Below are positions 1 to 8,235 of a DNA stretch of 20,445 nucleotides, piece by piece. This DNA comes from JBEEJL01 sp049698095 (lineage in GTDB: Bacteria > Pseudomonadota > Gammaproteobacteria > Burkholderiales > JBEEJL01), in the NCBI GenBank assembly GCA_049698095.1, contig JBAVXA010000163.1, forward strand, positions 1 to 20,445, read 5' to 3'. Positions within the stretch are counted from its first letter, which is position 1; each line of letters begins with the position of its first letter. The notes under the pieces are model-generated. The model ran no database searches. It was not told the DNA's origin and worked only from the letters and a program-made list of their open reading frames with translations. Both the position numbers and the translations under genes were made by a program.

Positions 1-1839
1 CCGGAGGAATTGCTCAAGACGGTCGAGAATGCGCTGCATCAGCGCTATCTCAAGCGGCAGCTCGGTTACATGCATCAAAAGCTGGATAAATCCGAAAAGT
101 GGCACCGATATCTGGTCGATAACTCGCCTGACGTGATTTACACTCTGGATAGCGAAGGTCGATTTACTTATATTAATCAAAGAGTTAAAACGTTACTCGG
201 ATACAGCAAAGAAGAGCTGATCAATCGTCATTACACCATGTTGATTCATCCCAACGATCTTGAGCAGGCCAAATATGCCTTTAACGACAAGCGCACCGGC
301 CCGCGCTCGACGCACAACGATGAGCTGCGACTGTTGTGCAAGCCCGAAGCTGATTCTTCACTTCAATCCGAGCCGCCGCACATTACTGTCGAGCTGAATG
401 CGATGGGCATCTACGACACGCCCGAACCCACCGAGTTAAGCAAATTTTTTGGCACGTACGGCGTCGCAAAGGACATCAGTGAACGCAAGCAAGCCGAGGA
501 GATGATTTATCACCAGGCGTATCACGACATGCTGACCGGCTTGCCGAACCGCCTGTTGTTCAAGGATCACCTGATACTCGGGATCGCGCAGGCCAAACGT
601 AACCGGCGCAAACTGGCGGTGATGTTCCTCGACCTGGACCGATTCAAAGTCATCAACGACACCATGGGCCACGTTGTCGGCGATCAGCTGTTACAGAGTG
701 TCGCCATGCGTCTGGCAAAATGCGTGCGCGAAGGCGACACTCTGGCGCGCCAGGGGGGTGATGAGTTTACTTTGTTATTACCGCAAATCGACGACCCGAA
801 AGATGCTGCCAATGCCGCAGTAAAATTGCTCGAGACGCTGAACCGCCCGTTCCGCGTCGGCGGCCAGGATCACTACTTCAGCGCCAGTATCGGTATCGCG
901 ATTTACCCGGACGACGGCGATAGCGTCGATACGCTGGTGAAAAATGCCGATATCGCTATGTATCACGTCAAGGAATTAGGGCGCAACAATTACGCGTTTT
1001 TCTCGCAGGCAAAAACGGCGGTCTATTCGCATCGGCTGCTGCTGGAAAACGATTTGCGCAGCGCCATCTCGAATAATGAATTCGAGCTATATTATCAGCC
1101 GCAAGTCAATACGCTGAGCGGCGGCATTATCGGCATGGAAGCATTGATCCGCTGGAATCACCCGGATCGCGGCATGTTGCTGCCGAACGATTTCATTCCG
1201 CTGGCGGAGGAAACCGGGCTCATTTCAATGATCGGCGAATGGGTTTTGAATACTGCCTGTAGCCAGGCGAAGCAATGGGGTGACAGCGGCCTTGCGCCGA
1301 TTCGCGTCGCGGTTAATCTGTCGGCGCACCAGATCGAACAACATGATTTTGTCGATAAGGTCAAACTGGCGCTTCAAACCAGCGGTTTGGAAAGCAGCAA
1401 ACTCGATCTCGAAATCACCGAAAGCGCGATGATGAAAGATGTCGATAACAGCCAGGAGAAATTGCGCCAGATCGCCAACCTCGGCGTGCATATTTCGATC
1501 GATGATTTCGGGACCGGCTATTCGTCGCTGGCGTACCTGAAAGACCTGCCCATCAATACCCTCAAAATCGACCAATCTTTTATCCGTGATTTGAAAGAAG
1601 ATTTCGCCGAGACATCGATCGTCAGCGCGATGATCCAGATCGCCCGCGGGCTCAAGCTCAGACTGCTTGCCGAGGGCGTCGAGCAGGCGCACCAGCTCGA
1701 GTTTCTGATCAAAAACGACTGTGATGTTTGCCAGGGATTTTATTTCAGCAAAGCAATGCCGGCGCAGGAAGCAACCGATCTGCTCACCAATCAGGCATCC
1801 TACTACCCGGCAAAACCCACGGTGCTGAGCTTTAGCTGA
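1..1839 (+). CDS. PAS-GGDEF-EAL cyclic-di-GMP protein (5' partial)
   Basis: This is a dual-domain cyclic-di-GMP enzyme or sensor. The frame is open from base 1, and the first residues (PEELLKTVENAL) look like the last helix of a response-regulator receiver domain. The TTG at 10 is therefore unlikely to be the real start, and the gene probably begins upstream of the window. Counting from that TTG, a PAS domain covers about residues 30-160. A GGDEF domain follows, with an intact GGDEF at about 249-253 and an inhibitory RxxD site (REGD) five residues before it. The EAL domain has EAL at about 377-379, LEITES, DDFGTGYSSL near 498 and LAEGVEQ. Both the diguanylate cyclase and phosphodiesterase motifs are intact, so activity could go either way or be bifunctional. 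No membrane segment is visible in this part. The stop overlaps the stop of the convergent ubiA gene by 8 bases. The family call is firm; the receiver domain is inferred. Confidence 0.93.
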   Translation, partial: PEELLKTVENALHQRYLKRQLGYMHQKLDKSEKWHRYLVDNSPDVIYTLDSEGRFTYINQRVKTLLGYSKEELINRHYTMLIHPNDLEQAKYAFNDKRTGPRSTHNDELRLLCKPEADSSLQSEPPHITVELNAMGIYDTPEPTELSKFFGTYGVAKDISERKQAEEMIYHQAYHDMLTGLPNRLLFKDHLILGIAQAKRNRRKLAVMFLDLDRFKVINDTMGHVVGDQLLQSVAMRLAKCVREGDTLARQGGDEFTLLLPQIDDPKDAANAAVKLLETLNRPFRVGGQDHYFSASIGIAIYPDDGDSVDTLVKNADIAMYHVKELGRNNYAFFSQAKTAVYSHRLLLENDLRSAISNNEFELYYQPQVNTLSGGIIGMEALIRWNHPDRGMLLPNDFIPLAEETGLISMIGEWVLNTACSQAKQWGDSGLAPIRVAVNLSAHQIEQHDFVDKVKLALQTSGLESSKLDLEITESAMMKDVDNSQEKLRQIANLGVHISIDDFGTGYSSLAYLKDLPINTLKIDQSFIRDLKEDFAETSIVSAMIQIARGLKLRLLAEGVEQAHQLEFLIKNDCDVCQGFYFSKAMPAQEATDLLTNQASYYPAKPTVLSFS

Positions 1840-2701
1840 ATAATAAATCGATTGCCAGTCCGGCAAAAATTGCAGCGCCCAGCCAGTTATTTTGTAAAAA
1901 CGCTTTAAAGCAATTGGCCGGCTCACGCCGCCTGATTAAACGGTAGTGGTAGAGCGCGATCGTAATGGCAAGCATGATCCCGGCGTAATAGAACATGCCG
2001 CGCCCGTATTGCATTCCGGCGAAAATCATAATGGCAAAAAAAGCGGCGTAGCAAAGCATGACCGCCGCCACATCAAATTTCCCAAACGTCAACGCCGACG
2101 TCCTGATGCCGATTTTGATATCGTCTTCGCGATCGACCATGGCATATTCGGTGTCGTAAGCGATCGCCCAGAAGATATTTCCCAGCAGCAGCAGCCATGC
2201 CGTCGCGGGCACCTCGCCAGTCGCTGCGGCAAACGTCATCGGGATGCCGAAACCGAACGCGATTCCGAGGTACGCCTGGGGAATGGCCAGAAAACGTTTT
2301 GTAAACGGATAGCTCGCGGCGAGAAACAGTGCTGCGAACGATAAATAAATCGTCAGCCTATTCAGCGGCAGGACGAGGCAAAATGCCAACAGGCTGAGCG
2401 CCGCGGCGAGCAGGGCGGCTTCTTTGGCGGAGATCTTTCCTGCCGCCAGAGGCCGATTTCGGGTGCGCGCAACATTCAGATCGAAATCCCGATCCGCATA
2501 ATCGTTCATCACGCATCCGGCCGAACGCATCAACACGGTACCGGCAACAAAGATGACCACGAGGGAAAAATCGGGTTTGCCTGATGCGGCAAACCACAAC
2601 GCCCAAAGCGTTGGCCACAGTAACAGCAGAATACCAATGGGCTTGTCGAGGCGCATCAGTTGCGCATAGAGTTTAAGCCGGTGTATGAGATGGATCTTCA
2701 C
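1832..2701 (-). CDS. ubiA: 4-hydroxybenzoate polyprenyltransferase UbiA
   Basis: UbiA is an integral inner-membrane prenyltransferase. It attaches the polyprenyl tail to 4-hydroxybenzoate in ubiquinone biosynthesis. The 289-residue protein is strongly hydrophobic and has the family's two aspartate-rich motifs: NDYADRDFD at about residues 66-74, and a second one ending DREDD at about 190-194. These bind the Mg-diphosphate of the prenyl donor. The N-terminal LMRLDKPIGILLLLWPTLWA closely resembles E. coli UbiA, and the length is normal. The start is GTG, embedded in a GTGA overlap with the recG stop, so translation is probably coupled to recG. No ubiC (chorismate lyase) is adjacent in this window. 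Confidence 0.96.
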   Translation of the reverse strand: MKIHLIHRLKLYAQLMRLDKPIGILLLLWPTLWALWFAASGKPDFSLVVIFVAGTVLMRSAGCVMNDYADRDFDLNVARTRNRPLAAGKISAKEAALLAAALSLLAFCLVLPLNRLTIYLSFAALFLAASYPFTKRFLAIPQAYLGIAFGFGIPMTFAAATGEVPATAWLLLLGNIFWAIAYDTEYAMVDREDDIKIGIRTSALTFGKFDVAAVMLCYAAFFAIMIFAGMQYGRGMFYYAGIMLAITIALYHYRLIRRREPANCFKAFLQNNWLGAAIFAGLAIDLLFS

Positions 2702-4728
2702 ACCTTCAGATAGTCTTCGCGTGACGACAACCAGCGCTTCAGATGCTGCTCGGCCACATCGGGCTGGTGCTTAAGCAAATCCTCTGCCGTTGTCTGCGCG
2801 GCCTCGAGCAGCTCCGCGTCCAGGATCAGATCGGCAAAGCGCAACATCGCTGCGCCGCTTTGCCGGCTGCCAAGAAATTCGCCCGGTCCGCGCAAGCGCA
2901 GATCGGCCTCGGCGATGATGAATCCGTCGTGATTTTCGTAAATCACTTTCAGCCGCCCGCGCGCTTCCTCGGAAAGCGGTGTCTGATACAGCAGGATGCA
3001 GGAGCTTTTTTCCGCTCCGCGGCCGACGCGCCCGCGCAGTTGGTGAAGCTGCGACAGGCCCATGCGCTCGGCATGATCGATCACCATCAGCGACGCGTTA
3101 GGCACATCGACGCCCACTTCGATGACGGTTGTGGCGACCAATAACTGAATGTCGTTTTGCTGAAAGGCTTTCATTACCGCGGCCTTTTCCGTCGGCTTGA
3201 GCCGGCCGTGAACCAGGCCGACTTTCAAATCCGGAAATGTTTTTTGAATCGTCGCATAAGTTTCTATGGCGGTCTGCAGTTGCAATTTTTCCGATTCCTC
3301 AATCAGCGGACAAACCCAATAGGCTTGCGCACCTTTTTCGCACGCCTTGCGCACGCGATCGATTACCTCGTCGCGCCGCGCATCGGAAATCAAGCGCGTC
3401 ACAATCGGCGTGCGCCCGGGCGGCAATTCATCGATCACCGAAATATCGAGGTCGGCGTAATAACTCATCGACAGCGTGCGCGGAATCGGCGTCGCAGTCA
3501 TCATCAGCTGATGCGGTTCACCGACGCTGGCGCCCTTCATGCGCAATGCGAGTCGTTGCTCGACGCCGAAGCGGTGTTGCTCGTCAATGATGGCGAGGCC
3601 GAGCTTCTTGAACTTAACGTCTTCCTGAAACAGCGCGTGCGTGCCCACCACGAGCTGCGCAATTCCATCTGTAACTAATTGTTTATGTTTAATTTTTTCT
3701 TTGCTCTTCATTGAGCCGGTGAGCCATACCACGTTCACTCCCAGCGGTTCCAGCAGCGTCGAGAGTTTTCGGTAATGTTGCTCGGCGAGAATTTCTGTCG
3801 GCGCCATTAACGCCGCCTGGTATCCGTTTTCGATCGCCTGCAATGCGGCAAACGCCGCGACGATCGTCTTTCCGCTTCCGACATCGCCTTGCAACAGGCG
3901 TTGCATCGGATGGGCCTGTGCCAGATCGGCGCTGATTTCCGCCATCACTTTTTTCTGCGCGGCAGTCACCGCGAAGGGCAACGCTCCGAGCAATTTTCTG
4001 CTCAACGTGTTTTTCATTTTTAAAACCGGCGCCTTGCGCTTACGCCGTTCGCGATAATGCTTGCGCATTGATAGTTGCTGCGCCAGCAGTTCATCGAATT
4101 TGAGCCGTTGCCACGCCGGATGCGTACGCTCCTGCAATTGTTGTTGCGGGATGTCCGGCGGCGGGAAATGCAAGGTATCAAGGCTCGGTTTGAGCGATGC
4201 AAGGCGCAATTTCTTCAGTAACGGCAACGGGAGTGTATCGGCGAGTTCGGTGACGCGCATGGCTTCGCCGATCCACCTGCGCAGCGTGGATTGCTGCAAA
4301 CCCGCTGTGGTCGGATAGACCGGCGTGAGCGACTCGGACAGCGGCGCGTCTTTTTTAATCGACCGATATTTGGGATGGACCATTTCCGCGCCGAAAAATC
4401 CCTGGCGCACTTCGCCCAGCACGCGCACCCGCGCGCCTTCGGCAAGCTGTTTCACCTGGCTGCCGTAGAAATTCAAGAAACGCATATATAAAATGCCGCT
4501 GGCATCTTCGATCTGACACACCAACTGCCGGCGCGGGCGGTACATGACTTCGGTTGTCAGGACCGTGCCTTCGACCAGAACCGTGGTTCCGGTCAACGCA
4601 TCGTGAATGGGCGTCAGGTGGGTTTCGTCCTCATACCGCAGCGGCAGATGCAGAATCAGGTCGAAGCGATTGCGGATGCCGAGTTTGACGAGTTTGTCGG
4701 CGACTGCCCTGGGAATGCGGAATTCTAT
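2698..4728 (-). CDS. recG: ATP-dependent DNA helicase RecG, unusual start codon
   Basis: RecG is a double-stranded-DNA translocase that remodels stalled replication forks and Holliday junctions. Visible motifs are Walker A (GDVGSGKT), the DEQH box followed by RFGVEQR, MTATPIPRTL, and motif VI LHQLRGRVGRG. The RecG-specific C-terminal part contains DLRLRGPGEFLGSRQSG. The first canonical start codon in frame is TTG at 4596 (632 residues), but clear RecG sequence continues upstream of it: KLVKLGIRNRFDLILHLPL, then RYEDET, part of the N-terminal wedge domain. No ATG, GTG or TTG occurs in this frame between 4596 and the stop at 4840-4842. The best candidate start is ATA at 4728-4726. It has GGAG 8 bases upstream and overlaps the rid stop as ATAG. 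That gives 676 residues, a normal RecG length. The identity is certain; the exact start is an inference. The stop overlaps the ubiA start by 4 bases. Confidence 0.93.
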   Translation of the reverse strand: MEFRIPRAVADKLVKLGIRNRFDLILHLPLRYEDETHLTPIHDALTGTTVLVEGTVLTTEVMYRPRRQLVCQIEDASGILYMRFLNFYGSQVKQLAEGARVRVLGEVRQGFFGAEMVHPKYRSIKKDAPLSESLTPVYPTTAGLQQSTLRRWIGEAMRVTELADTLPLPLLKKLRLASLKPSLDTLHFPPPDIPQQQLQERTHPAWQRLKFDELLAQQLSMRKHYRERRKRKAPVLKMKNTLSRKLLGALPFAVTAAQKKVMAEISADLAQAHPMQRLLQGDVGSGKTIVAAFAALQAIENGYQAALMAPTEILAEQHYRKLSTLLEPLGVNVVWLTGSMKSKEKIKHKQLVTDGIAQLVVGTHALFQEDVKFKKLGLAIIDEQHRFGVEQRLALRMKGASVGEPHQLMMTATPIPRTLSMSYYADLDISVIDELPPGRTPIVTRLISDARRDEVIDRVRKACEKGAQAYWVCPLIEESEKLQLQTAIETYATIQKTFPDLKVGLVHGRLKPTEKAAVMKAFQQNDIQLLVATTVIEVGVDVPNASLMVIDHAERMGLSQLHQLRGRVGRGAEKSSCILLYQTPLSEEARGRLKVIYENHDGFIIAEADLRLRGPGEFLGSRQSGAAMLRFADLILDAELLEAAQTTAEDLLKHQPDVAEQHLKRWLSSREDYLKV

Positions 4729-5108
4729 TTTGCCAGCTCCATGATACCGTCGGCTTCCACCAGTGCGCCGCGCGGCAGCGAGGCAACGCCGACCGCGGCA
4801 CGGGCCGGGTAGGGCCCGGAAAAGTATTGCGCCATAATCTCATTCACTTTGGCAAAATTCGCGAGGTCAGTGAGAAAGATATTCACTTTTACCATGTCGT
4901 TAAGCGTCCCGCCGGCAGAGACTGCCACCGCTTTCATGTTTTCGAACACGCGGACGATTTGCGCGTCAATGCCATCCACCAGTATCATGGTTTGCGGGTC
5001 GAGGCCGATTTGTCCGGAAAGATACACGGTGCGATTGACGCGAACCGCCTGCGAATAGGTGCCGATTGCCTCGGGCGCGGTGGCGGTGCGAATGATTTCT
5101 CTCGGCAT
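4725..5108 (-). CDS. RidA/YjgF/Rid family protein (reactive enamine/imine deaminase)
   Basis: This is a small 127-residue Rid-family protein. RidA members hydrolyse reactive 2-aminoacrylate-type enamines and imines released by PLP enzymes, protecting other PLP enzymes from damage. Matching features are the N-terminal GTYSQAV, then LSGQIGLDP, VFENMKAV, VKVNIFLTDL, and YPARAAVGVASLP. The arginine of the YPAR motif corresponds to the catalytic arginine of active members. A ribosome-binding site (AGGA) lies about 6 bases upstream of the ATG. The gene sits 47 bases downstream of spoT and overlaps the inferred recG start. It occupies the slot that trmH holds in the E. coli gmk-rpoZ-spoT-trmH-recG operon. 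The family is clear, but the exact subfamily and substrate are not. Confidence 0.93.
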   Translation of the reverse strand: MPREIIRTATAPEAIGTYSQAVRVNRTVYLSGQIGLDPQTMILVDGIDAQIVRVFENMKAVAVSAGGTLNDMVKVNIFLTDLANFAKVNEIMAQYFSGPYPARAAVGVASLPRGALVEADGIMELAK

Positions 5109-5155
5109 GATTTTTCCTGAATTGATGACTGAATTTCAAATTTCGGCGATGAAAA

Positions 5156-7285
5156 TTATTTTTCCTGGCCGATTTTCCTGTTGACGCGAACTACCTGCGG
5201 CAACTGGCGCACATTTTTCATCACCGTAGCGAGATGCGAGCGGTCGGTGACCTGCAGGGTGATATTCCAGGTGCCGTAGTTGGCGCTCTCGCGTTCCTCA
5301 GCGCTGAGGTTTTCGATGTTCGCGCCCGATTCGCCGATGGCCGCAGCGACTTTGCCGAGCACGCCGCGCTGGTTATGCGTGACGATTTTGATGGTTACGT
5401 CGAAATACTTCTTGGTTGCCGGGTCCCATTCCACGTCCAGCCATTTGTCCGGATCGGTATGAAACTGGCGTATTGACGGGCAATCGTGGGTGTGAATCAC
5501 CAGACCCTGGCCTTTTTTGATAAAACCGAGTATCGGATCGCCGGGAATCGGGCGGCAACATTGCGCCAGTTGCACCGCCATCCCCTCGGTTCCGCGAATG
5601 GTGAGCGAACCCAACTGCTTTGCCTCAGGTTGCTGCGCAAGAGCGTCGTTGAGCGACAACAGACGCCGCGCCACGACCACATTCAGCTGCTTGCCCAGTC
5701 CGATGTCGGTCAGCAGATCGGTTTTATTCTTGGCGTTGTCTCCTTTAAGCAGCTTTTCCCAATGCTGGTCGGTGATGTCGGCCGGGTCGGCTTTCAGGGC
5801 GCGCAGCGCCTGATTGAGCAGGCGTTCGCCGAGTTCTGCCGACTCTTCCAGATGCCGGTCCTTGAAATAATGGCGTATGTGCGCACGCGCCTTGCCGGTG
5901 GTGACGAAATTCAGCCAGGCGGGATTTGGATGCGACTTCGGGTCGGTGATCACTTCGATTCGATCGCCGTTATTCAGCGGGGTACGCAATGGCGCGAGCT
6001 CATTATTGATGCGCGCGGACACACAATGGTTACCCACATCGGTATGAATGTTATAAGCGAAATCCACTACGGTCGCCCCGCGCGGCAGGGAGAAAATCTC
6101 GCCTTTCGGCGTGAACACATAAACCTCATCCGGAAACAGGTCCACCTTGATGTGTTCGAGAAATTCCACCGCATCGCCGCTTTCCGACTGGATGTCGAGC
6201 AGCGATTGAAGCCATTGATGCGTGCGCTCCTGCATATCGTCCATGTTGGCCGGCGAGGATTTATAAATCCAATGCGACGCGACGCCGCTCTCCGCGATGC
6301 GATGCATATCCTGCGTACGGATCTGAATTTCGATCGGCGTGCCATAGGGCCCGAACAACGTCGTGTGCAACGACTGGTAACCGTTCGCTTTGGCGATGGC
6401 GACATAGTCCTTGAATTTGCCGGGAATCGGCTTGTACAAGGTATGCAACGCGCCGAGGGTCAGATAACAACTCGGCACATCTTTGGTGATAATGCGGAAA
6501 CCGTAAATGTCGAGCACTTCGGAAAAGGTCAACTGCTTCTCCAGCATCTTTTTGTAGATGCTGGAAATATGTTTTTCGCGCCCGGTAATATTTGCTTCCA
6601 CCTTGAATTCCGCCAGCCGCTGTTTGATGGCGTCGAGAATCTTGCCAATGATTTCGCGCCGGTTGCCGCGCGCTGCCTTGACGGCCTTGGTCAGCACGCG
6701 ATAGCGGTTGGGATAGAGAAATTTGAAACCCAGGTCCTGCAATTCGTAATACACGCCGTTCAGACCGAGGCGATTCGCGATCGGGGCGTAAATCTCCAGT
6801 GTTTCGCGCGCGATGCGTTCCTGTTGTTCCACCGACATCGATTCGAGCGTGCGCATATTGTGCAGCCGGTCGGCCAGCTTGATCAGGATCACGCGTACGT
6901 CGCGCGCCATGGCAAGCAGCATTTTGCGAAAATTTTCAGCCTGCTGGTGCTGCAGCGTGTCGAATTCGATCCGATCGATTTTTGAAACGCCATCGACAAG
7001 ATCGCCGACTGATTTGCCGAAATTGTCCGCGATTTGATTGCTGGTGGTGGCCGTGTCTTCCACGGTGTCGTGCAGCAGCGCGGCCATGATGGCCTGCGGG
7101 TCGAGATGCCACTCGGCGAGAATTTTGGCGACGGCAACCGGGTGGGTGATATACGGCTGGCCGCTTTTGCGGAACTGCCCTTCATGGGCGGTGCGGGCGG
7201 CTTCGTAGGCGGCGCGAACCTGAGTGATGTCCTCCGGCTTCAGATAACCGGACAGTACGTCAGTAAGTTCGGCAACCTCAGGCAT
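5156..7285 (-). CDS. spoT: Bifunctional (p)ppGpp synthetase/hydrolase (SpoT/Rel)
   Basis: This long RelA/SpoT homologue (709 residues) makes and degrades the stringent-response alarmone (p)ppGpp. The N-terminal HD hydrolase domain is intact: H48, HDTVEDT from about 72, and KLADRLHNMRTLE near 135-147. The synthetase domain has YGFRII near 260, GYQSLHTTLFGPYGTPIEIQ near 301, and a basic KFKD at 289-292. That is the RxKD-type signature of bifunctional Rel/SpoT rather than the ExDD of RelA. A TGS domain (about 386-446) and a C-terminal ACT domain (about 628-704, QRGVLGKVAAAI) follow. Hydrolase function looks preserved; synthetase activity is predicted from motifs only. The ATG start at 7285 gives normal length, although no strong ribosome-binding site precedes it. 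The gene follows rpoZ after a 95-base gap. Confidence 0.96.
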   Translation of the reverse strand: MPEVAELTDVLSGYLKPEDITQVRAAYEAARTAHEGQFRKSGQPYITHPVAVAKILAEWHLDPQAIMAALLHDTVEDTATTSNQIADNFGKSVGDLVDGVSKIDRIEFDTLQHQQAENFRKMLLAMARDVRVILIKLADRLHNMRTLESMSVEQQERIARETLEIYAPIANRLGLNGVYYELQDLGFKFLYPNRYRVLTKAVKAARGNRREIIGKILDAIKQRLAEFKVEANITGREKHISSIYKKMLEKQLTFSEVLDIYGFRIITKDVPSCYLTLGALHTLYKPIPGKFKDYVAIAKANGYQSLHTTLFGPYGTPIEIQIRTQDMHRIAESGVASHWIYKSSPANMDDMQERTHQWLQSLLDIQSESGDAVEFLEHIKVDLFPDEVYVFTPKGEIFSLPRGATVVDFAYNIHTDVGNHCVSARINNELAPLRTPLNNGDRIEVITDPKSHPNPAWLNFVTTGKARAHIRHYFKDRHLEESAELGERLLNQALRALKADPADITDQHWEKLLKGDNAKNKTDLLTDIGLGKQLNVVVARRLLSLNDALAQQPEAKQLGSLTIRGTEGMAVQLAQCCRPIPGDPILGFIKKGQGLVIHTHDCPSIRQFHTDPDKWLDVEWDPATKKYFDVTIKIVTHNQRGVLGKVAAAIGESGANIENLSAEERESANYGTWNITLQVTDRSHLATVMKNVRQLPQVVRVNRKIGQEK

Positions 7286-7380
7286 AAAGATTGTGACGAG
7301 GCAGGAAGAATGAAATCGAGTTTGCCTATGCGCTACCTAGCGTCCGCGGGTTCATCCTTTCGACTTCATCTTTCCCCCTT

Positions 7381-7608
7381 TTATTCTGCAATAACAGGCG
7401 CGACGGGTCCGCGGTTAAGGATTTCGACCCCGACTTTTCCGGCGGCGATTTCACGCAATGCCATGACGGTCGGCTTGTCGCGGCTATGGCCTTCAACCAA
7501 CGGCGTGGCGCCGGTAGCCAGCTGGCGCGAGCGATAGGTTGCCGCCAGGGTCAGCTCGAAGCGGTTAGGGATTAATTTAATGCAGTCGTCAACGGTGATG
7601 CGAGCCAT
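7381..7608 (-). CDS. rpoZ: RNA polymerase omega subunit RpoZ
   Basis: The omega subunit stabilises beta-prime and helps assemble RNA polymerase; in E. coli it also forms part of a ppGpp-binding site. The 75-residue product begins MARITVDDCIKLIPNRFELT and contains the conserved ALREIAAGKV stretch, both hallmarks of omega. It starts only 2 bases after the gmk stop. Its ribosome-binding site (AAGAGG) lies within the last gmk codons, so the two genes are almost certainly co-transcribed and probably translationally coupled. Its position between gmk and spoT matches the classic enterobacterial order. Confidence 0.97.
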   Translation of the reverse strand: MARITVDDCIKLIPNRFELTLAATYRSRQLATGATPLVEGHSRDKPTVMALREIAAGKVGVEILNRGPVAPVIAE

Positions 7609-7610
7609 GC

Positions 7611-8225
7611 TTACCTCTTGATTAATTTGGAAATAATACCGTTGTTGCGCTTGAATTGAGCGTCCCGCCTCAGCCTTTGGCTACGGAATATCGCCAGCAG
7701 GTCGCTTACGGCCTCAATAAACTCATTATTAATAATAACATAGTCGAACTCGCCCAGATGGCTCATATCGTCATGCGCAGAGGCGAGGCGGCGTTCGATC
7801 ACTTCGGCAGAATCCTGGCCTCGCGCCGTTAGCCGTTGACGCAATACGTCGAGAGACGGCGGCAGGATAAACACGCCGACGGTTTGCGGAAATATCCGGT
7901 GAATTTGCTGCGCGCCTTGCCAGTCGATCGCCATCACCACGTCAAAGCCGTTTTGCATCGCCTCGTCAATCCATTTTTTCGATGTGCCGTAGAAATTCCC
8001 GTACACCTCGGCATGCTCGAGAAAATCCCCGTCTTCGATCATGGCCTGAAAAACCGCAGGCGTCACGAAATGATAATGCTTGCCTTCGATTTCGCCCGCG
8101 CGCGGCGCACGAGTCGTAAACGATACCGACTGGCGTACGTTTTTATCGCGTTCCAGGAGTGCCGCGATCAGACTGGATTTTCCCGCGCCGGATGGCGCCC
8201 ATACGATAAAAAGGTTGCCTGACAT
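7611..8225 (-). CDS. gmk: Guanylate kinase
   Basis: Gmk phosphorylates GMP to GDP with ATP in cytosolic purine salvage and synthesis. The P-loop APSGAGKSS sits at about residues 10-18. It is followed by SFTTRAPRAGEIEGKHYHFV, the GMP-binding region, and AIDWQGAQQI. I chose the ATG at 8225 (204 residues) over an upstream GTG at 8261 (216 residues). The shorter form starts MSGNLFIVWAPSG like other Gmk proteins, and the GTG lies inside yicC. The chosen start is 10 bases after the yicC stop. The enzyme is inhibited by ppGpp in several bacteria, which fits its sharing an operon with spoT. Confidence 0.96.
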   Translation of the reverse strand: MSGNLFIVWAPSGAGKSSLIAALLERDKNVRQSVSFTTRAPRAGEIEGKHYHFVTPAVFQAMIEDGDFLEHAEVYGNFYGTSKKWIDEAMQNGFDVVMAIDWQGAQQIHRIFPQTVGVFILPPSLDVLRQRLTARGQDSAEVIERRLASAHDDMSHLGEFDYVIINNEFIEAVSDLLAIFRSQRLRRDAQFKRNNGIISKLIKR

Positions 8226-8235
8226 AAATAGGGGT

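Noticed and set aside
1225..1926. Minus-strand open frame opposite the EAL domain
   Set aside because: It overlaps both the EAL domain and the ubiA end, with no recognisable protein features; it is an antisense shadow.
5486..6985. Long plus-strand open frame of 499 codons opposite spoT
   Set aside because: It lies entirely antisense to the well-supported spoT gene, has no recognisable domain, and is expected from the codon bias of the opposite strand.
7286..7380. Small inverted repeat CGCTA-CC-TAGCG (7331-7342) and a possible short peptide between rpoZ and spoT
   Set aside because: The arms are only 5 bp and the frames last only a few codons, which chance would readily give.
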